Of a stretch of DNA of 64,000 nucleotides, positions 1 through 9,252 are shown piece after piece; position 1 is the first letter of the stretch; the number at the start of each line of letters is the position of its first letter. Under the pieces are notes generated by a model. That model made no database searches, was not told the DNA's origin, and worked only from the letters and a program-made list of their open reading frames with translations. The DNA is from Microbacterium pumilum. GTDB taxonomy: Bacteria; Actinomycetota; Actinomycetes; Actinomycetales; Microbacteriaceae. Both the position numbers and the translations under genes were made by a program. The stretch covers positions 4,092,001 to 4,156,000 of the forward strand of contig NZ_BAAAOH010000001.1 of assembly GCF_039530225.1 (NCBI RefSeq). Direction: 5' to 3'.

Positions 1-582
1 GCTCTCCTGGATGTACCCGAGGCTTCGGTGTCCGAGCTCGAGCAAGTGTCTGGCGGCCTCGCGGCCCCCTTGTACGTCGTCGACGGTGACAGCGCTGTAG
101 CGGGGGCTTTCGGCGTCGACCACCACCACGGGTAGTCCGCGTTCGTGTAGGCGGAGCTCGATCATGTCGTCGATGGGCTGGCCCATCACGATAACCCCGT
201 CAAGGTGGCCCCGGACAGGCAGCGACGCCAGTACGGGCGATGCGGAGATCGCAGCCGATTCTTGGTCATACAAGACCAGTTCGAGATCGGTCCCGCTGAG
301 GGTCTGCATCACGCCGACCAGACGGCGAAGATAGCTTGGGTATGACGAGAACGGGGCGATCACCGCGACACGTCCTACCTGTCGCCGCGCCCTTGTCGCC
401 GCCTCGGACTTGGGGACGAAACCCATCTGATTGGCGATTTCGAGCACGCGCTTCCGGGTGGCGGCGCCCACTCGAGCCGGCTTGTTCATCGCGTTGGAGA
501 CCGTTGCGATGCTGACATTCGCCTCCCGCGCGACGTCGTAGATCGTCGGGTGCCGCTGGTTGGCGGGCGAGGCTTCACTCAT
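1..582 (-). CDS. LacI family transcriptional regulator (3' end outside window)
   Basis: The reverse strand from an ATG at 580-582 runs open to the window edge (194 codons). It starts with a LacI-type helix-turn-helix: PTIYDVAREANVSIATVS followed by NAMNKPARVGAATRKRV. The periplasmic-binding-protein-like effector domain follows (VGRVAVIAPF, then DGVIVMGQPIDD). It is a DNA-binding repressor of a sugar or related catabolic operon. It is the last visible gene of a leftward run (M28 peptidase, hydrolase, MFS), so it may control them or genes beyond the edge. There is no clear ribosome binding site. A near-palindrome lies 9 bp upstream of the start and could be its own operator. The C-terminal third is missing because of the window boundary. 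Confidence 0.9.
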   Translation of the reverse strand, partial: MSEASPANQRHPTIYDVAREANVSIATVSNAMNKPARVGAATRKRVLEIANQMGFVPKSEAATRARRQVGRVAVIAPFSSYPSYLRRLVGVMQTLSGTDLELVLYDQESAAISASPVLASLPVRGHLDGVIVMGQPIDDMIELRLHERGLPVVVVDAESPRYSAVTVDDVQGGREAARHLLELGHRSLGYIQES

Positions 583-590
583 GAGGCCAA

Positions 591-604
591 GTAAAGCACT
601 TCAC
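591..604. promoter_or_regulatory. Candidate LacI-type operator upstream of the edge LacI gene
   Basis: GTAAAGCACTTCAC is a 14-bp near-palindrome with one mismatched pair. It resembles typical LacI-family operators and lies directly upstream of the LacI start codon at 582, where autorepression would act. Inference from position and shape only. Confidence 0.35.
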
Positions 605-758
605 ATGCGGAGGGCATACGATGCGGACCTGAACGTCTCGCGATACCAACAGCCGCGGGTCCTCGTCCTCCTTCGGGCTCAAGTTGCCGAACGTCGAGGG
701 ATCGAGGCCGTCGAAGGATTGGCCCCGGTCCACTTGCTGCCGGGGTTCCGGGTTCGGT

Positions 759-2046
759 TCAGTCGATGCCTCGGATGCGGGTAACCAGCACCGCACCCAC
801 GACTCCGACGAGGGCCGCCACTGCAAACCAGAGCATGTACCCGCCGCCGGCGCCGAAGAGCGCGGTTCCGACAGGGATAACGACGACTCCGGCAAGGAAC
901 GGTGACAGCGAGGAAGGTAGCGAGTTGGCGATGTTAAGTACGCCGAGGTCTTTGGCAGTGTCTTCCGGGTTGGGTAGTAGGGCGATGCAGAGTGCCTGGT
1001 CGACGGCGAAGAAGAGGCCCGCTCCTGCACCGACCACTGCCGATCCAAGCAGGATTATGGTCAGCCCGCTCTGTCCGAACAACGGTGAGACGGCGACGAA
1101 GGCTATGCCGAACGACATGATGATGCTGCCCCAGAAGACGAACGGTTTGCGTTTAGCTAGGCGGTCGGAGAGGAACCCGCCCGCAATGCTGAACAGTACG
1201 ACCGTGGCCACACCGATGATCTGCGCCAGTGCGTTGAACGCGAGCTGTTCGCCAATGTCCATCCCGTAGACCTCGCCTAGGAACAGGGTGAGGTAGGTGG
1301 CGATACCGGCGTACGCCAACAGGATCAGAAGTTTGCTCAGCCACGCCCACCCGAAATCACGGTGAGTGCGCGGGTTGAACACGAACGCGGAAAGGACCTG
1401 CTTGACGCTCCACGGCGTGGTGGGGGGGGTTCACTCGCACCCGGTCTTTGAGAGTGAAAGCGAAGATGAGGGCGAGGACCATACCGATGAGGGCGGGGAC
1501 TGCGAACCGCAGCAGGTCGGTGGGCAGCAGAGTGAGCAGCACCGCGCCAACCACGAGCGAGATCGGTGAGATCGCGCCGACAATCCCCGAAACACCGCCG
1601 CGACGCTCCTCGGGCACTTGGTCGGCGAGGGTGGCACCTTGGGCAGCGAACGCAAACTGCACGGTGGTCTGCGCGACACACAACCACACCAGCAGCAAGC
1701 CGACGTTCGGGGCGAGCCCGCAGAAGACAAGGGCGATGGTCGTGGCGGTCGCACCCGCGATGATCCACGGGCGTCGCATACCGAACTTGGATGTCGTCCG
1801 ATCGGAAAGTCGTCCGGCGATGGGCTGGGCGATCAGCGCGAAGAGGGAAGCGACCCCGACGACCAGTCCGAGTTGGGAGGGCGCGGCATCTAATCCAACG
1901 AGACTCTGGATCTTCACGGACAGCCCGCCGACCGCCGGGGCGAGCACGGCGAGATAGAGACCGAAGTTGGAGAGCGAGAAAGTGAGGACATATCCGCGCG
2001 GGGTGCGTTGCGGACTTACGGTAGGCAGCGCAGTGGTCTGAGGCAT
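759..2046 (-). pseudogene. MFS transporter, frameshifted at a C8 tract
   Basis: Two reverse-strand frames together make one 12-helix major facilitator protein. The N-terminal half (from ATG 2046, ribosome binding site CGGAG) has the MFS loop motif around GRLSDRTTSKFGMRR. The C-terminal half (down to the stop at 759) has a matching loop, GGFLSDRLAKRKPF. The halves are offset by one base, and the switch falls at a run of eight G on the + strand (1422-1429, C8 in the mRNA). With seven C the reading continues VNPPTTPWSVKQVLSAFVFNP into the second half. As given, the first half ends in an unrelated tail near 1357. This may be a sequencing error, a true mutation or slippage-driven switching. It follows the hydrolase gene by 46 bp and probably imports a substrate for the neighbouring hydrolases. 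Confidence 0.85.
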
Positions 2047-2092
2047 GGGAACTCCGTTGTTCGATGTGTTGGCGGGCTGAGGCAGGAGCGCG

Positions 2093-3160
2093 TCAGCTGG
2101 TGTGGGCGGTGAGCCAAGCGAGGACGTCGGTGCGAACCTCTGTCGCGTCGAGATCGTCGAGGAGGTCGTGGCGGGCGTCGGGGATCAGGATGAGCTGCTT
2201 ATCCGCGGATGACGCAGCGGCGACGAGCTCGACGCTGCCGTCCGGGTCGGTGGACGTGTCCGCGGTGCCGTGAATGACCAGCAGTGGCATGGTGAGCTCC
2301 TGGTAACGCGACCAGTTGCGTGCGGACCGCGTTCCGGCGGTACCCGCGGTTAGCATGTTCATCCGCGCTCCTGTCACGATTCGAGGGTCGTTCTCGAGTT
2401 TTGCCAGCGCGACACGATCGCGGGTGATCCCCTCAGTTCCGTCGGCGACGGCGGCGGCTGGGACGGCGGCCAGTTTGGCGGTGGGTGCAAAGAACCCGGC
2501 GAGCCGGGCGAACGCGAGCAAGGGTTCGCTCGCTACGTATTTCACGCCCGGAGCGAGGAGGATGACACCGGCTATCCCCTCGGGGTTGTCAAGTGCACTG
2601 GAGATGGTGACCAGGCCGCCGAAAGAGTGGCCGGCGAGGTAGAGCGGCAGCCCGCCGTCCCTGCTGCCGGCTATTGCCGCGCGTGCGGTCAGATGGTCGC
2701 GGATGGCATGGTCTGCGCCGGTGATGGTTCGAGGCCCCGGGGATCGCCCGCTGCCCCACATGTCGAACGCGTACACGGAGAACCCATTCGCCAGCAGATG
2801 GGTGAACAGTCCCGCGGAGTCCTGAACGTTCCGCTCGGCGTAATCCCCCCACCCGGCCTGGAAGAGCACGACTCCGCGAGGACTTTCTGCACGCCACACG
2901 TATCCGGCCACCCCGGTGCCGATATCCCACGGGGCGCAATGAATCGGTTCCGCATCGACGATCAGGTCCTCGACGTGAGCGATGCTAGCCGACGTGATCG
3001 CGCTGTCGTTGAGCGGCGGGGTGGTTTGCCAGGGCATCCGGGATGCCCGCACCTTGTACCCCAGCCACCCGACGACAGCAGCTGCGAGCACAGATATCGC
3101 GATGAGGCGCCCGATCTGGGTCCTCGACCCCGCCGGCCGGCGCCGACTGCGGATGGTCAC
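2093..3160 (-). CDS. Membrane-anchored alpha/beta hydrolase (monoacylglycerol-lipase-like)
   Basis: The product is 355 aa from a GTG start, 3 nt after the stop of the M28-like peptidase, so the two are translationally coupled. Residues ~16-35 form one hydrophobic anchor after a basic N-terminus, which would place the catalytic domain outside the membrane. The hydrolase_4/S33-type core shows the nucleophile elbow GHSFGG (Ser179), an acid region HGTADTSTDPDG and a late DARHDLLDD segment that supplies His. Ester or lipid hydrolysis is the family expectation, but the substrate is unknown. It is co-transcribed with a peptidase and a transporter, which suggests processing of an extracellular amide or ester followed by uptake. 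Confidence 0.8.
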   Translation of the reverse strand: MTIRSRRRPAGSRTQIGRLIAISVLAAAVVGWLGYKVRASRMPWQTTPPLNDSAITSASIAHVEDLIVDAEPIHCAPWDIGTGVAGYVWRAESPRGVVLFQAGWGDYAERNVQDSAGLFTHLLANGFSVYAFDMWGSGRSPGPRTITGADHAIRDHLTARAAIAGSRDGGLPLYLAGHSFGGLVTISSALDNPEGIAGVILLAPGVKYVASEPLLAFARLAGFFAPTAKLAAVPAAAVADGTEGITRDRVALAKLENDPRIVTGARMNMLTAGTAGTRSARNWSRYQELTMPLLVIHGTADTSTDPDGSVELVAAASSADKQLILIPDARHDLLDDLDATEVRTDVLAWLTAHTS

Positions 3161-3163
3161 CGT

Positions 3164-4543
3164 CTATCCGTTCGCGACCGTCGCGAGGGGCGCGTGGCGG
3201 TGCAAGTCGTCCCAGTCCGCGTCGGTCAGGTCGAGGATCAGTTCGGTGAACGCGATCGCTTGGCGGCGCAAAGCATCCACGTCAATGAATTCCATGACCG
3301 GTTCGACGTTCAGCAGGTAGTCGGGGCCGGTGATGAAGTTGCCCGCAGGCAGGCCCGCGGTGTGCCAGAAGGGGCCGCCGTCTCCTGGCCACATCATCAC
3401 GGCAGGGTTACCGGGCAGAGGCACGAACGGGCGGAGGACGAGCGACTCGGTCACTTCTGCGCGATCCAGTGATGCCCGCAGCAAGTCGATTATCACCGGG
3501 TGTGGGCTCGAGAAGAACGCTCCGAACTCGTACGGTGACACGTCGGTGCCGCATTCCACATCCGACCGGCTGGGAAGCGCCCCGAGGTGCTCCAGGCAGA
3601 TCGCGGCCGCCACCTTGGGTACCAGGTCGTCCTTGTGCGCGGCGAGCCACGCTTCCACGCCCCATGCGAGTTCGATGGCGAAGTGCCCGGCGGACAGGAG
3701 AACTACCACGCCGCGGGCGAGATCGTCGCGGCGGGCGAGGTGCTCCGCCATGGCGATGATCGCTTCGGGACCGTTGTCTTCGACGCCGTTGGTTCCGTCG
3801 GTGTGGGATTGCAGCACCACCAGTTCGTCGGAACGACCGGGAATGGTTCCCACCACGTTGTGGGTGATGGTCGAGACGACCTCTGCGTCCAGCGTGAGGT
3901 GCGCGTCGGTACCGTTCAGGATCGCGGCTCCCGCTTCGCCGGAGACGATCAGTGTCGGCAGGTCCCGGAACACCCCGTCGTAGACGAGGTAGCCACCACG
4001 GACCTGTTCTTCCGGGAGATCGATGACCAGGATCAGTCCGGCAGCGCCGGCTTCTTCGAAGAGCACGAGCTGTTCGCTGATCCCGTTGGGCAGCCACAGC
4101 CGCTTGTACGGGGTATTGGGGTTGTAACCCTCGGCGTGAAGCGGGAGGGCGGGCGCGCCCCAGTCGAGGCTGTCGAACATCGCGGAGGGCATTACCGGGG
4201 GGGTCACCTGGATCACGCCGATAGTTCCTGCTGTTGGAACTGCGGAGAGCGGGCCGGCCACGCCCTGCGGTCCGGTCGATCCGGAGTAGGACGCGTACGA
4301 GGTGACGGGAACGTCAGTGCCGTCCACCTGCAACGACCAGATGCGCGGGGCCCACCGTTGGAAAGGGATGGGCTCGAGGTGCACGTCACGCACGCCGGCT
4401 GCTTCGAGACGGTCCGCGAGGTCTGCGATATAGGAGGCGTGCTCGGCCGACCCGGTGGCGCGGAGCCCACGGTCATCCAGATCCTGTTGCCATCGAGCCA
4501 GTTCGTCGGTGGAAATGAAGTCGTCGGGATGGATGCGGTTCAT
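3164..4543 (-). CDS. M28-family-like aminopeptidase with PA domain insert
   Basis: The product is 459 aa from the ATG at 4543. The N-terminal part has the look of M28 exopeptidases (carboxypeptidase Q/PSMA-like), followed by a PA-type insert around residues 120-230 (LFEEAGAAGLILVIDLPEEQ). The metal site starts at SHTDGTNGVEDNG, matching the M28 H...D pattern, and a later HTAGLPAGN could give the last His. The usual paired Glu (the 'EE' of M28) is not where expected: the segment reads LLSAGHFAIELAW. No signal peptide is visible. It is the first large gene of the leftward operon and lies opposite a PucR-type regulator. Peptide or amide hydrolysis is likely, with uncertain activity. Confidence 0.75.
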   Translation of the reverse strand: MNRIHPDDFISTDELARWQQDLDDRGLRATGSAEHASYIADLADRLEAAGVRDVHLEPIPFQRWAPRIWSLQVDGTDVPVTSYASYSGSTGPQGVAGPLSAVPTAGTIGVIQVTPPVMPSAMFDSLDWGAPALPLHAEGYNPNTPYKRLWLPNGISEQLVLFEEAGAAGLILVIDLPEEQVRGGYLVYDGVFRDLPTLIVSGEAGAAILNGTDAHLTLDAEVVSTITHNVVGTIPGRSDELVVLQSHTDGTNGVEDNGPEAIIAMAEHLARRDDLARGVVVLLSAGHFAIELAWGVEAWLAAHKDDLVPKVAAAICLEHLGALPSRSDVECGTDVSPYEFGAFFSSPHPVIIDLLRASLDRAEVTESLVLRPFVPLPGNPAVMMWPGDGGPFWHTAGLPAGNFITGPDYLLNVEPVMEFIDVDALRRQAIAFTELILDLTDADWDDLHRHAPLATVANG

Positions 4544-4574
4544 GCGGGGGCGCTCTCCTCGCTAAGGGATCGAA

Positions 4575-4751
4575 TCATTTGGTGTTACCGGCCACCGCGG
4601 TCCGGCTGGCAGGAAAAGTCGCGGCGGCCACGGCGATGGCGTGCGTGATCGGGATGGTGATGAGCATCGCCTGGTGCGACACGAATGTCTCGGCGATCGA
4701 CCCGCGGAGGATGATTCGCCGCACCGACATTGGTGGGGCCTTCAGTGACAT
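4575..4751 (-). CDS. Small hydrophobic protein (58 aa), hypothetical
   Basis: A 58-codon frame starts MSLKAPPMSVRRIILRGS and continues into a hydrophobic stretch (HQAMLITIPITHAIAVAAAT). It sits in the divergent promoter region between the M28-like gene and the PucR-type regulator, in the orientation of the former. The ribosome binding site is weak. It could be a real leader protein, a remnant of a membrane protein or a chance frame in GC-rich DNA. No family was recognised. Confidence 0.3.
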   Translation of the reverse strand: MSLKAPPMSVRRIILRGSIAETFVSHQAMLITIPITHAIAVAAATFPASRTAVAGNTK

Positions 4752-4820
4752 GATCTAAGCCTGAGGCGCAAGCGACACAAAAGATACGCGCCATATCCCA
4801 ATGTTGAGCGAGGAAATCTT

Positions 4821-6062
4821 GTGACATCTCCGAACCGCAGGGAGCCCGAGCTCTGGACGATTGGCGGCCGCGCCGCTGACGAGTGGCTGGCCGAGCATCG
4901 CCGAGATCTCGTGATGGCGAGCCTGAGGCAACTCAAACCCGAGCGTGATCAGGCCGCCGAACTTCGCTGGATCGTCGACTACAACATTGGTCTCTACATC
5001 CAAATGCTCGGAACTCCCGACCTCACACTCAATGAGGAAGCCGCCGGCGATCTCGTCGCATCCGCTGCTCGACGCGCAAGCGAAGGTGCACCCATCGAAG
5101 AGGTGATGCGGAACTACGTCGACGTCGCCGCCGTGATCTGGCGGACCATCGTGAACCGACTAGCACCTGACGAAGCCACCCGCAGCATCGAAATCACCGC
5201 CGGAGTCTTCCGCTACCTGCGCGAAGTGTCCACCCTCGTCTTGAGAGGCTTCCACCACGAAGCCGCACGCGTAACGATTGGCGAACGCGATGCCAAATAC
5301 GCCGTCTACTCCGCACTGCTGAACGGCACCGAACCCGAGACCGTCGCTAATCGAGCGGGCATACCCCTCGCGACTCGCTACCTCATCCTCAGCCTGCACC
5401 TCGAACAGCCCACCGATCCCGAACCAGCGCCACCTGGGCGAGCAGCACAACTTGACCAGCACCGTCGTTCCAACACCGTCAACCGCGTCCTTGACGAATT
5501 TACTACGGGCGACAACCTCGCCCTTATCCGCGACCCGGGCGGCACCGCCCTTGTGCCGCTCCCCGTCATTGCGCCTTCCGATGAGGTCGAGTCAGTCCGT
5601 CTACTTATCACTGAGCTCGAAGGTGCTCTAGCCGCGCCGGTATACGCCGCCTGCGCGATCGCCACATGCAACGACGTTCCTGCGGCGGCAGTTCTCACCG
5701 AAGAAGTCCTCGAACTCGTCAAGTCAACGGGGCAGGCAGCCGGCGCATGGTTCCTCGATGACATTCCAGTGCTCTACCAACTCACGCGTCCCGGCCCCGC
5801 CCGCGATCTACTCTCCCGCCGACTTCAACCCCTCGATGACCACCCCGACTGGGAACGCACGCTGCGCACATACGTGACTACCGGCTTTGACCGACGCGGC
5901 ACCGCCCGCGCTCTTCACGTGCACCCCAATACCGTTGACTACAGGCTCTCCCGAGTAGCGGAAGAATGCGCGCTTGACGCAAGTGACCCCTCAGCTCGTC
6001 CAGCCGCGTTCGCGGCCCTCGCCATTCGAGACGTCGAGGCGAACAAGGCTCACCCACGTTGA
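4821..6062 (+). CDS. PucR/CdaR-family transcriptional regulator
   Basis: The product is 413 aa from a GTG start with GAGGA six bases upstream. An all-helical N-terminal domain (~1-170, a RsbT co-antagonist-like sensor) is followed by a GGDEF-like middle region. The C-terminal PucR helix-turn-helix is clear: TGFDRRGTARALHVHPNTV then DYRLSRVAEE. Members usually activate a neighbouring catabolic operon in response to its substrate. It is divergent from the peptidase/hydrolase/MFS operon (4543-759), the most likely target. Confidence 0.88.
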   Translation: MTSPNRREPELWTIGGRAADEWLAEHRRDLVMASLRQLKPERDQAAELRWIVDYNIGLYIQMLGTPDLTLNEEAAGDLVASAARRASEGAPIEEVMRNYVDVAAVIWRTIVNRLAPDEATRSIEITAGVFRYLREVSTLVLRGFHHEAARVTIGERDAKYAVYSALLNGTEPETVANRAGIPLATRYLILSLHLEQPTDPEPAPPGRAAQLDQHRRSNTVNRVLDEFTTGDNLALIRDPGGTALVPLPVIAPSDEVESVRLLITELEGALAAPVYAACAIATCNDVPAAAVLTEEVLELVKSTGQAAGAWFLDDIPVLYQLTRPGPARDLLSRRLQPLDDHPDWERTLRTYVTTGFDRRGTARALHVHPNTVDYRLSRVAEECALDASDPSARPAAFAALAIRDVEANKAHPR

Positions 6063-6319
6063 CACGACCACTCTGGCTGCGGGATCTGCTCGGCGGGCGG
6101 CGGTGCCGACGCAGCGGCAGCAGCGGGATCGTTGGGAGGAACTGCCGACAAGCTCGCTAACGATCTGCTGTGCGAGTGCTGAGACTCCACCGTCAAAGGC
6201 CGACCGACGGGCTGATGTGAGTGCTCAGAGATTGCAGACGCCGTCAGTGATGTCCAAGAGTCAGCACGACAGACTCAGTGCCTGGTGCGACTGCTCTCGT
6301 CTGAGTCGGAATGAGTGCT

Positions 6320-6480
6320 CTAGAGGAACTGCTGTAGGGCATCGATCAGCGTTTTCCACTGCGGGTCGCGGTTGGGTCAGATGTTTCCATACGACTGCAG
6401 ACGTAGCCACAGCCGACCTGGTACTCGCGGTCAGCGATGCCAAGTCGCCCACCGGCGCCCGTGTGCCCTAGCGACGGCGC
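6320..6480 (-). pseudogene. C-terminal remnant of an EstB-like (class C beta-lactamase fold) serine hydrolase
   Basis: The reverse strand encodes SLGHTGAGGRLGIADREY and then GYVCSRM, nearly the same as the C-terminus of the intact serine hydrolase at 11712-12887 (SFGHTGAGGRLGIADAEY, GYICSRM). A one-base shift near 6365 moves the end into another frame, where WKTLIDALQQFL plus stop matches the intact WKTLIDAVRDCL. Nothing upstream of 6480 matches, so only about the last 55 residues remain. It is a decayed fragment of a paralogue. Confidence 0.85.
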
Positions 6481-6547
6481 GGCGCACGCGAGTCGCTCTC
6501 GGCTCGCCGGATGCCTCGGCCGTTTGACCTTGTTCTTAGTCCCGCGC

Positions 6548-7065
6548 TCTGCATCCATCGTGAAGGACAACTTCGACATCAAGGGTCAAGTGACCTGTGC
6601 TGGCTCACTCGCCCTTGCTCACAACGTCGCGACCAGCGACTCCGCCGTCGTGGACAATCTCCAGGCGGTCGGCGTTGTCATCATCGCGAAGGCCACGATG
6701 GTCGAGTTTGCGTTCCGGGACGGCGGTAGCAGCTGGGGATACAGCTCTCTCGGCGGACAACCCCTGAACCCGTACGACTCGAGCTACGAAACCAGTGGCT
6801 CCAGCGCCGGCTCAGGTATTGCCGCCGCGGCTGCGCTCGCGGCGATCACCTTCGGCGGTGACACAGGCGGATCGGTGATACCCCTTCTGCGCGGATGTCG
6901 CTGGTCAGCTATCGTCCCAGCACCGGCCTGATCAGCAGGATGGGCATGGTTCCGATCACGACGTTCTCCGACACTGCCACAGTCATGGGCCGCCGTGTCG
7001 AGGAAAGTCGCTATCGGTGCTATTGCCATCACCGGTGTCGACAAAGCACCCCGCCACCCTCGCGA
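6548..7065 (+). pseudogene. Amidase-signature enzyme remnant with frameshifts
   Basis: The + strand carries the core of an amidase-signature enzyme: SIVKDNFDIKG (the Lys of the Ser-Ser-Lys triad), then TSGSSAGSG and FGGDTGGSV (both Ser positions). After ~6890 the homology jumps to a second frame (LVSYRPSTGLISRMGMVPI, TFSDTATVMGRR) and after ~7000 to a third (KVAIGAIAITGVDKAPRHP). The first ~60 residues and the C-terminal half are missing. Its 5' truncation lies only 68 bp from the 5' truncation of the serine-hydrolase remnant on the other strand, so one deletion could have removed both starts. Confidence 0.85.
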
Positions 7066-7232
7066 GCCAGTCCTACCACGCGACATGTCGTCCAGTGGAC
7101 CCATGGCGCGCGATTGTGCGTTAATAGCTCTCAACTCTCGACGAATCATCATCTATAGAGTGAGTGCACGCGGCGGGCCGACCTCGCAGCTGATCTTGCG
7201 ATCCGATGGCACCGAGCAGTTGCGGGATAGCA

Positions 7233-8747
7233 TCACGGCTGCTTCCCCGCGAGCAGCGCCTTCAGATCGGCTTTGCGGACCTTCCCAGAGGCCGTACGAG
7301 GCAGCTCGTCGACGATGACTACGTGCCGCGGCAGTTTGTATCGGGCGACATCGCCATCGAGCTGCGCACGTACGGATTCGGTGGAGACGACGGTCGATGT
7401 CGGACGGTTCAATGTGACAACAGCCCAGGGCACCTCTCCCCACTTGTCGTCAGCCACTCCGATGACCGCTACCCCCGTTACGCCCGGTATCTGGGCGATG
7501 AGATTCTCGACTTCGGCGGGGTAGATGTTCTCTCCGCCGGAGATGATCATGTCTTTGAGTCGGTCGGAGATGTAGAGGTAGCCGTCGGCATCGAGGCGGC
7601 CGAGGTCGCCAGAGCGGAACCAGCCATCCCCTGTGAACGCGGCATCCGTCGCCTCGGGCAAGTGCAGGTAACCGGGGAAGACGTTGGGCCCCGCGATCTC
7701 GATCTCACCGACCGCGTCCGGGCTGACATCTGGCCCGCCCTCGTGCGCGATACGCACGTCCGTGAAGAAGTGCGGCAGACCGACGCTGCCCTGCTTCGAA
7801 CGCGTCATCGACGGCGAGAGGGATGTCGCACCGGGCGATGTCTCCGTCATCCCGTACCCCTGCGAGAAGTGCAGCCCCCGCTCCTCATACGCGTTGAGGA
7901 TGCGGGTGGGAACTGCCGAACCACCGCAGGTGAGCTTGCTGAGGGTGGACAGATCTGTCTTGGCCCAGTCGGGGTGGTCAGCCATGAGCTGATAGGTGGT
8001 GGGGACTCCGCTCAGCATCGTGACGCCGTGATCCGCGATGAGGCGAAGCGCTCGCCCGGGCTCGAAGCCCTTCTCAAGCACGATCGTTCCTCCCTTCAGG
8101 ATCACGGGCAGCGCGCCCATGCCCAGAGACGCGACATGGAACAGCGGCGAGATCATCAGCGCGACATCGGTCGACACGATGTCGTAGTCGATGAGCGAGT
8201 TCAGCGCCACCCAGGTCAGGTTCTGATGCGTCAGCACCGCCCCCTTTGCGCGGCCAGTGGTTCCCGAGGTGTAGATGACCGCGGCGGGATCATCCGGCAA
8301 CGCGTCGATGGCCGTGAGCTGTACCCCGTCGGGTGAGTCCCCCCGCAGATCGCCCGCTTCCACGACGTGGGCGATTCCTACCGCGGACACGAGCGGGGCG
8401 GTCCGCTCGGAGAACTCGCGGTCGCGGATCAGCATCCGTGCGCGGCAATCCGCGAGGATATGGAGGATCTCGGGTGGCGCCAGGCGGGTGTTGACGGGGA
8501 CGAAGACCGCCCCCACCTGGGCGCAGCCGAAGAGAGCGGCGAGGAATTCGGGGCTGTTCTCGCCGATGTAGGCGACGCTGTCGCCTCTGCGGATGCCGCG
8601 CGATGACAGCAGTCCCGACACTCGGTCTGCGAGATCAGCGAGCTGCTTATACGTCACCGTCGAACCGTCGTCGTAGATGAGCGCGGTCTTGTCGGGCGTC
8701 TTAAGGCGTCTCTTACGCATCCAAGAGCCGAGTCCGGGGTGGTGCAT
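7233..8747 (-). CDS. Acyl-CoA synthetase (AMP-dependent ligase, ANL family)
   Basis: The product is 504 aa, a usual length for the family. The start ATG 8747 has GAGAGG five bases upstream. The AMP-binding P-loop (YTSGTTGRAKG), the mid motif GYGMTETSPG, the hinge region (FRSGDLGRLDADGYLYISDR) and the C-terminal catalytic Lys motif (PRTASGKVRK) are all present. It activates a carboxylic acid to its CoA thioester with ATP in the cytoplasm. It is followed on the same strand by... and preceded by MaoC, amidohydrolase and SDR genes, so the acid probably enters a CoA-dependent degradation route. Medium-chain fatty acid and aromatic acid substrates cannot be told apart from sequence alone. Confidence 0.9.
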   Translation of the reverse strand: MHHPGLGSWMRKRRLKTPDKTALIYDDGSTVTYKQLADLADRVSGLLSSRGIRRGDSVAYIGENSPEFLAALFGCAQVGAVFVPVNTRLAPPEILHILADCRARMLIRDREFSERTAPLVSAVGIAHVVEAGDLRGDSPDGVQLTAIDALPDDPAAVIYTSGTTGRAKGAVLTHQNLTWVALNSLIDYDIVSTDVALMISPLFHVASLGMGALPVILKGGTIVLEKGFEPGRALRLIADHGVTMLSGVPTTYQLMADHPDWAKTDLSTLSKLTCGGSAVPTRILNAYEERGLHFSQGYGMTETSPGATSLSPSMTRSKQGSVGLPHFFTDVRIAHEGGPDVSPDAVGEIEIAGPNVFPGYLHLPEATDAAFTGDGWFRSGDLGRLDADGYLYISDRLKDMIISGGENIYPAEVENLIAQIPGVTGVAVIGVADDKWGEVPWAVVTLNRPTSTVVSTESVRAQLDGDVARYKLPRHVVIVDELPRTASGKVRKADLKALLAGKQP

Positions 8748-8783
8748 GGCATCCTCTCCGTCGAGGTTTGATGACGAGCGCGG

Positions 8784-9236
8784 CTACGCGTAGAAGCGGT
8801 ACAGCCCGCGGGCGACAACCGCAGGCTTGGTGCCGCCTTCGATCTGGATGGTTTGGTCGACCGCGAACTGGTATCCGCCGGGCACTTCGGTGACTTCGGC
8901 GATGACGGCGCCGCCGCGGATGCGGGCGCCGACTGTGACGGGCGAGACGAAGCGCACCTTTTCGAGGCCGTAGTTGACCTTGGTGGTGACGCCGTCGAGG
9001 TCGAACAGCTCCGACCAGAACTTCACGGTGAGCGACAGCGACAGGAACCCGTGCGCGATGGGGCCGCCGAAGGGTCCGGATGCCGCGCGCTCGGGGTCGA
9101 CGTGGATCCACTGGTGGTCGTCGGTGGCGTCGGCGAACAGGTTCACGCGATCTTGGGTGACGTCGATCCAGTCGGTGAAGCCGAGGTCGGTGCCGGCGAG
9201 GCCTGCGGCGTCAGCGTACGGATATGTGGTGGTCAT
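8784..9236 (-). CDS. MaoC-family (R)-specific enoyl-CoA hydratase/dehydratase
   Basis: The product is 150 aa from ATG 9236, with AAAGG at a good distance. It is a single hotdog domain with the hydratase-2 type motif: DVTQDRVNLFADATDDHQW then IHVDPERA, followed by PIAHGFLSLSL. The Asp/His pair expected for (R)-hydratase activity is present in DDHQWIHVD. It would hydrate an enoyl-CoA made from the product of the adjacent acyl-CoA synthetase, and the downstream SDR could then oxidise the hydroxyl. Same strand and close spacing imply one transcript. Confidence 0.9.
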   Translation of the reverse strand: MTTTYPYADAAGLAGTDLGFTDWIDVTQDRVNLFADATDDHQWIHVDPERAASGPFGGPIAHGFLSLSLTVKFWSELFDLDGVTTKVNYGLEKVRFVSPVTVGARIRGGAVIAEVTEVPGGYQFAVDQTIQIEGGTKPAVVARGLYRFYA

Positions 9237-9252
9237 GAGGTGCCTTTCGGGG

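Noticed and set aside
6437..6547. Plus-strand start of the amidase remnant frame as a real N-terminus
   Set aside because: Sequence before SIVKDN has no amidase character and overlaps the serine-hydrolase remnant.
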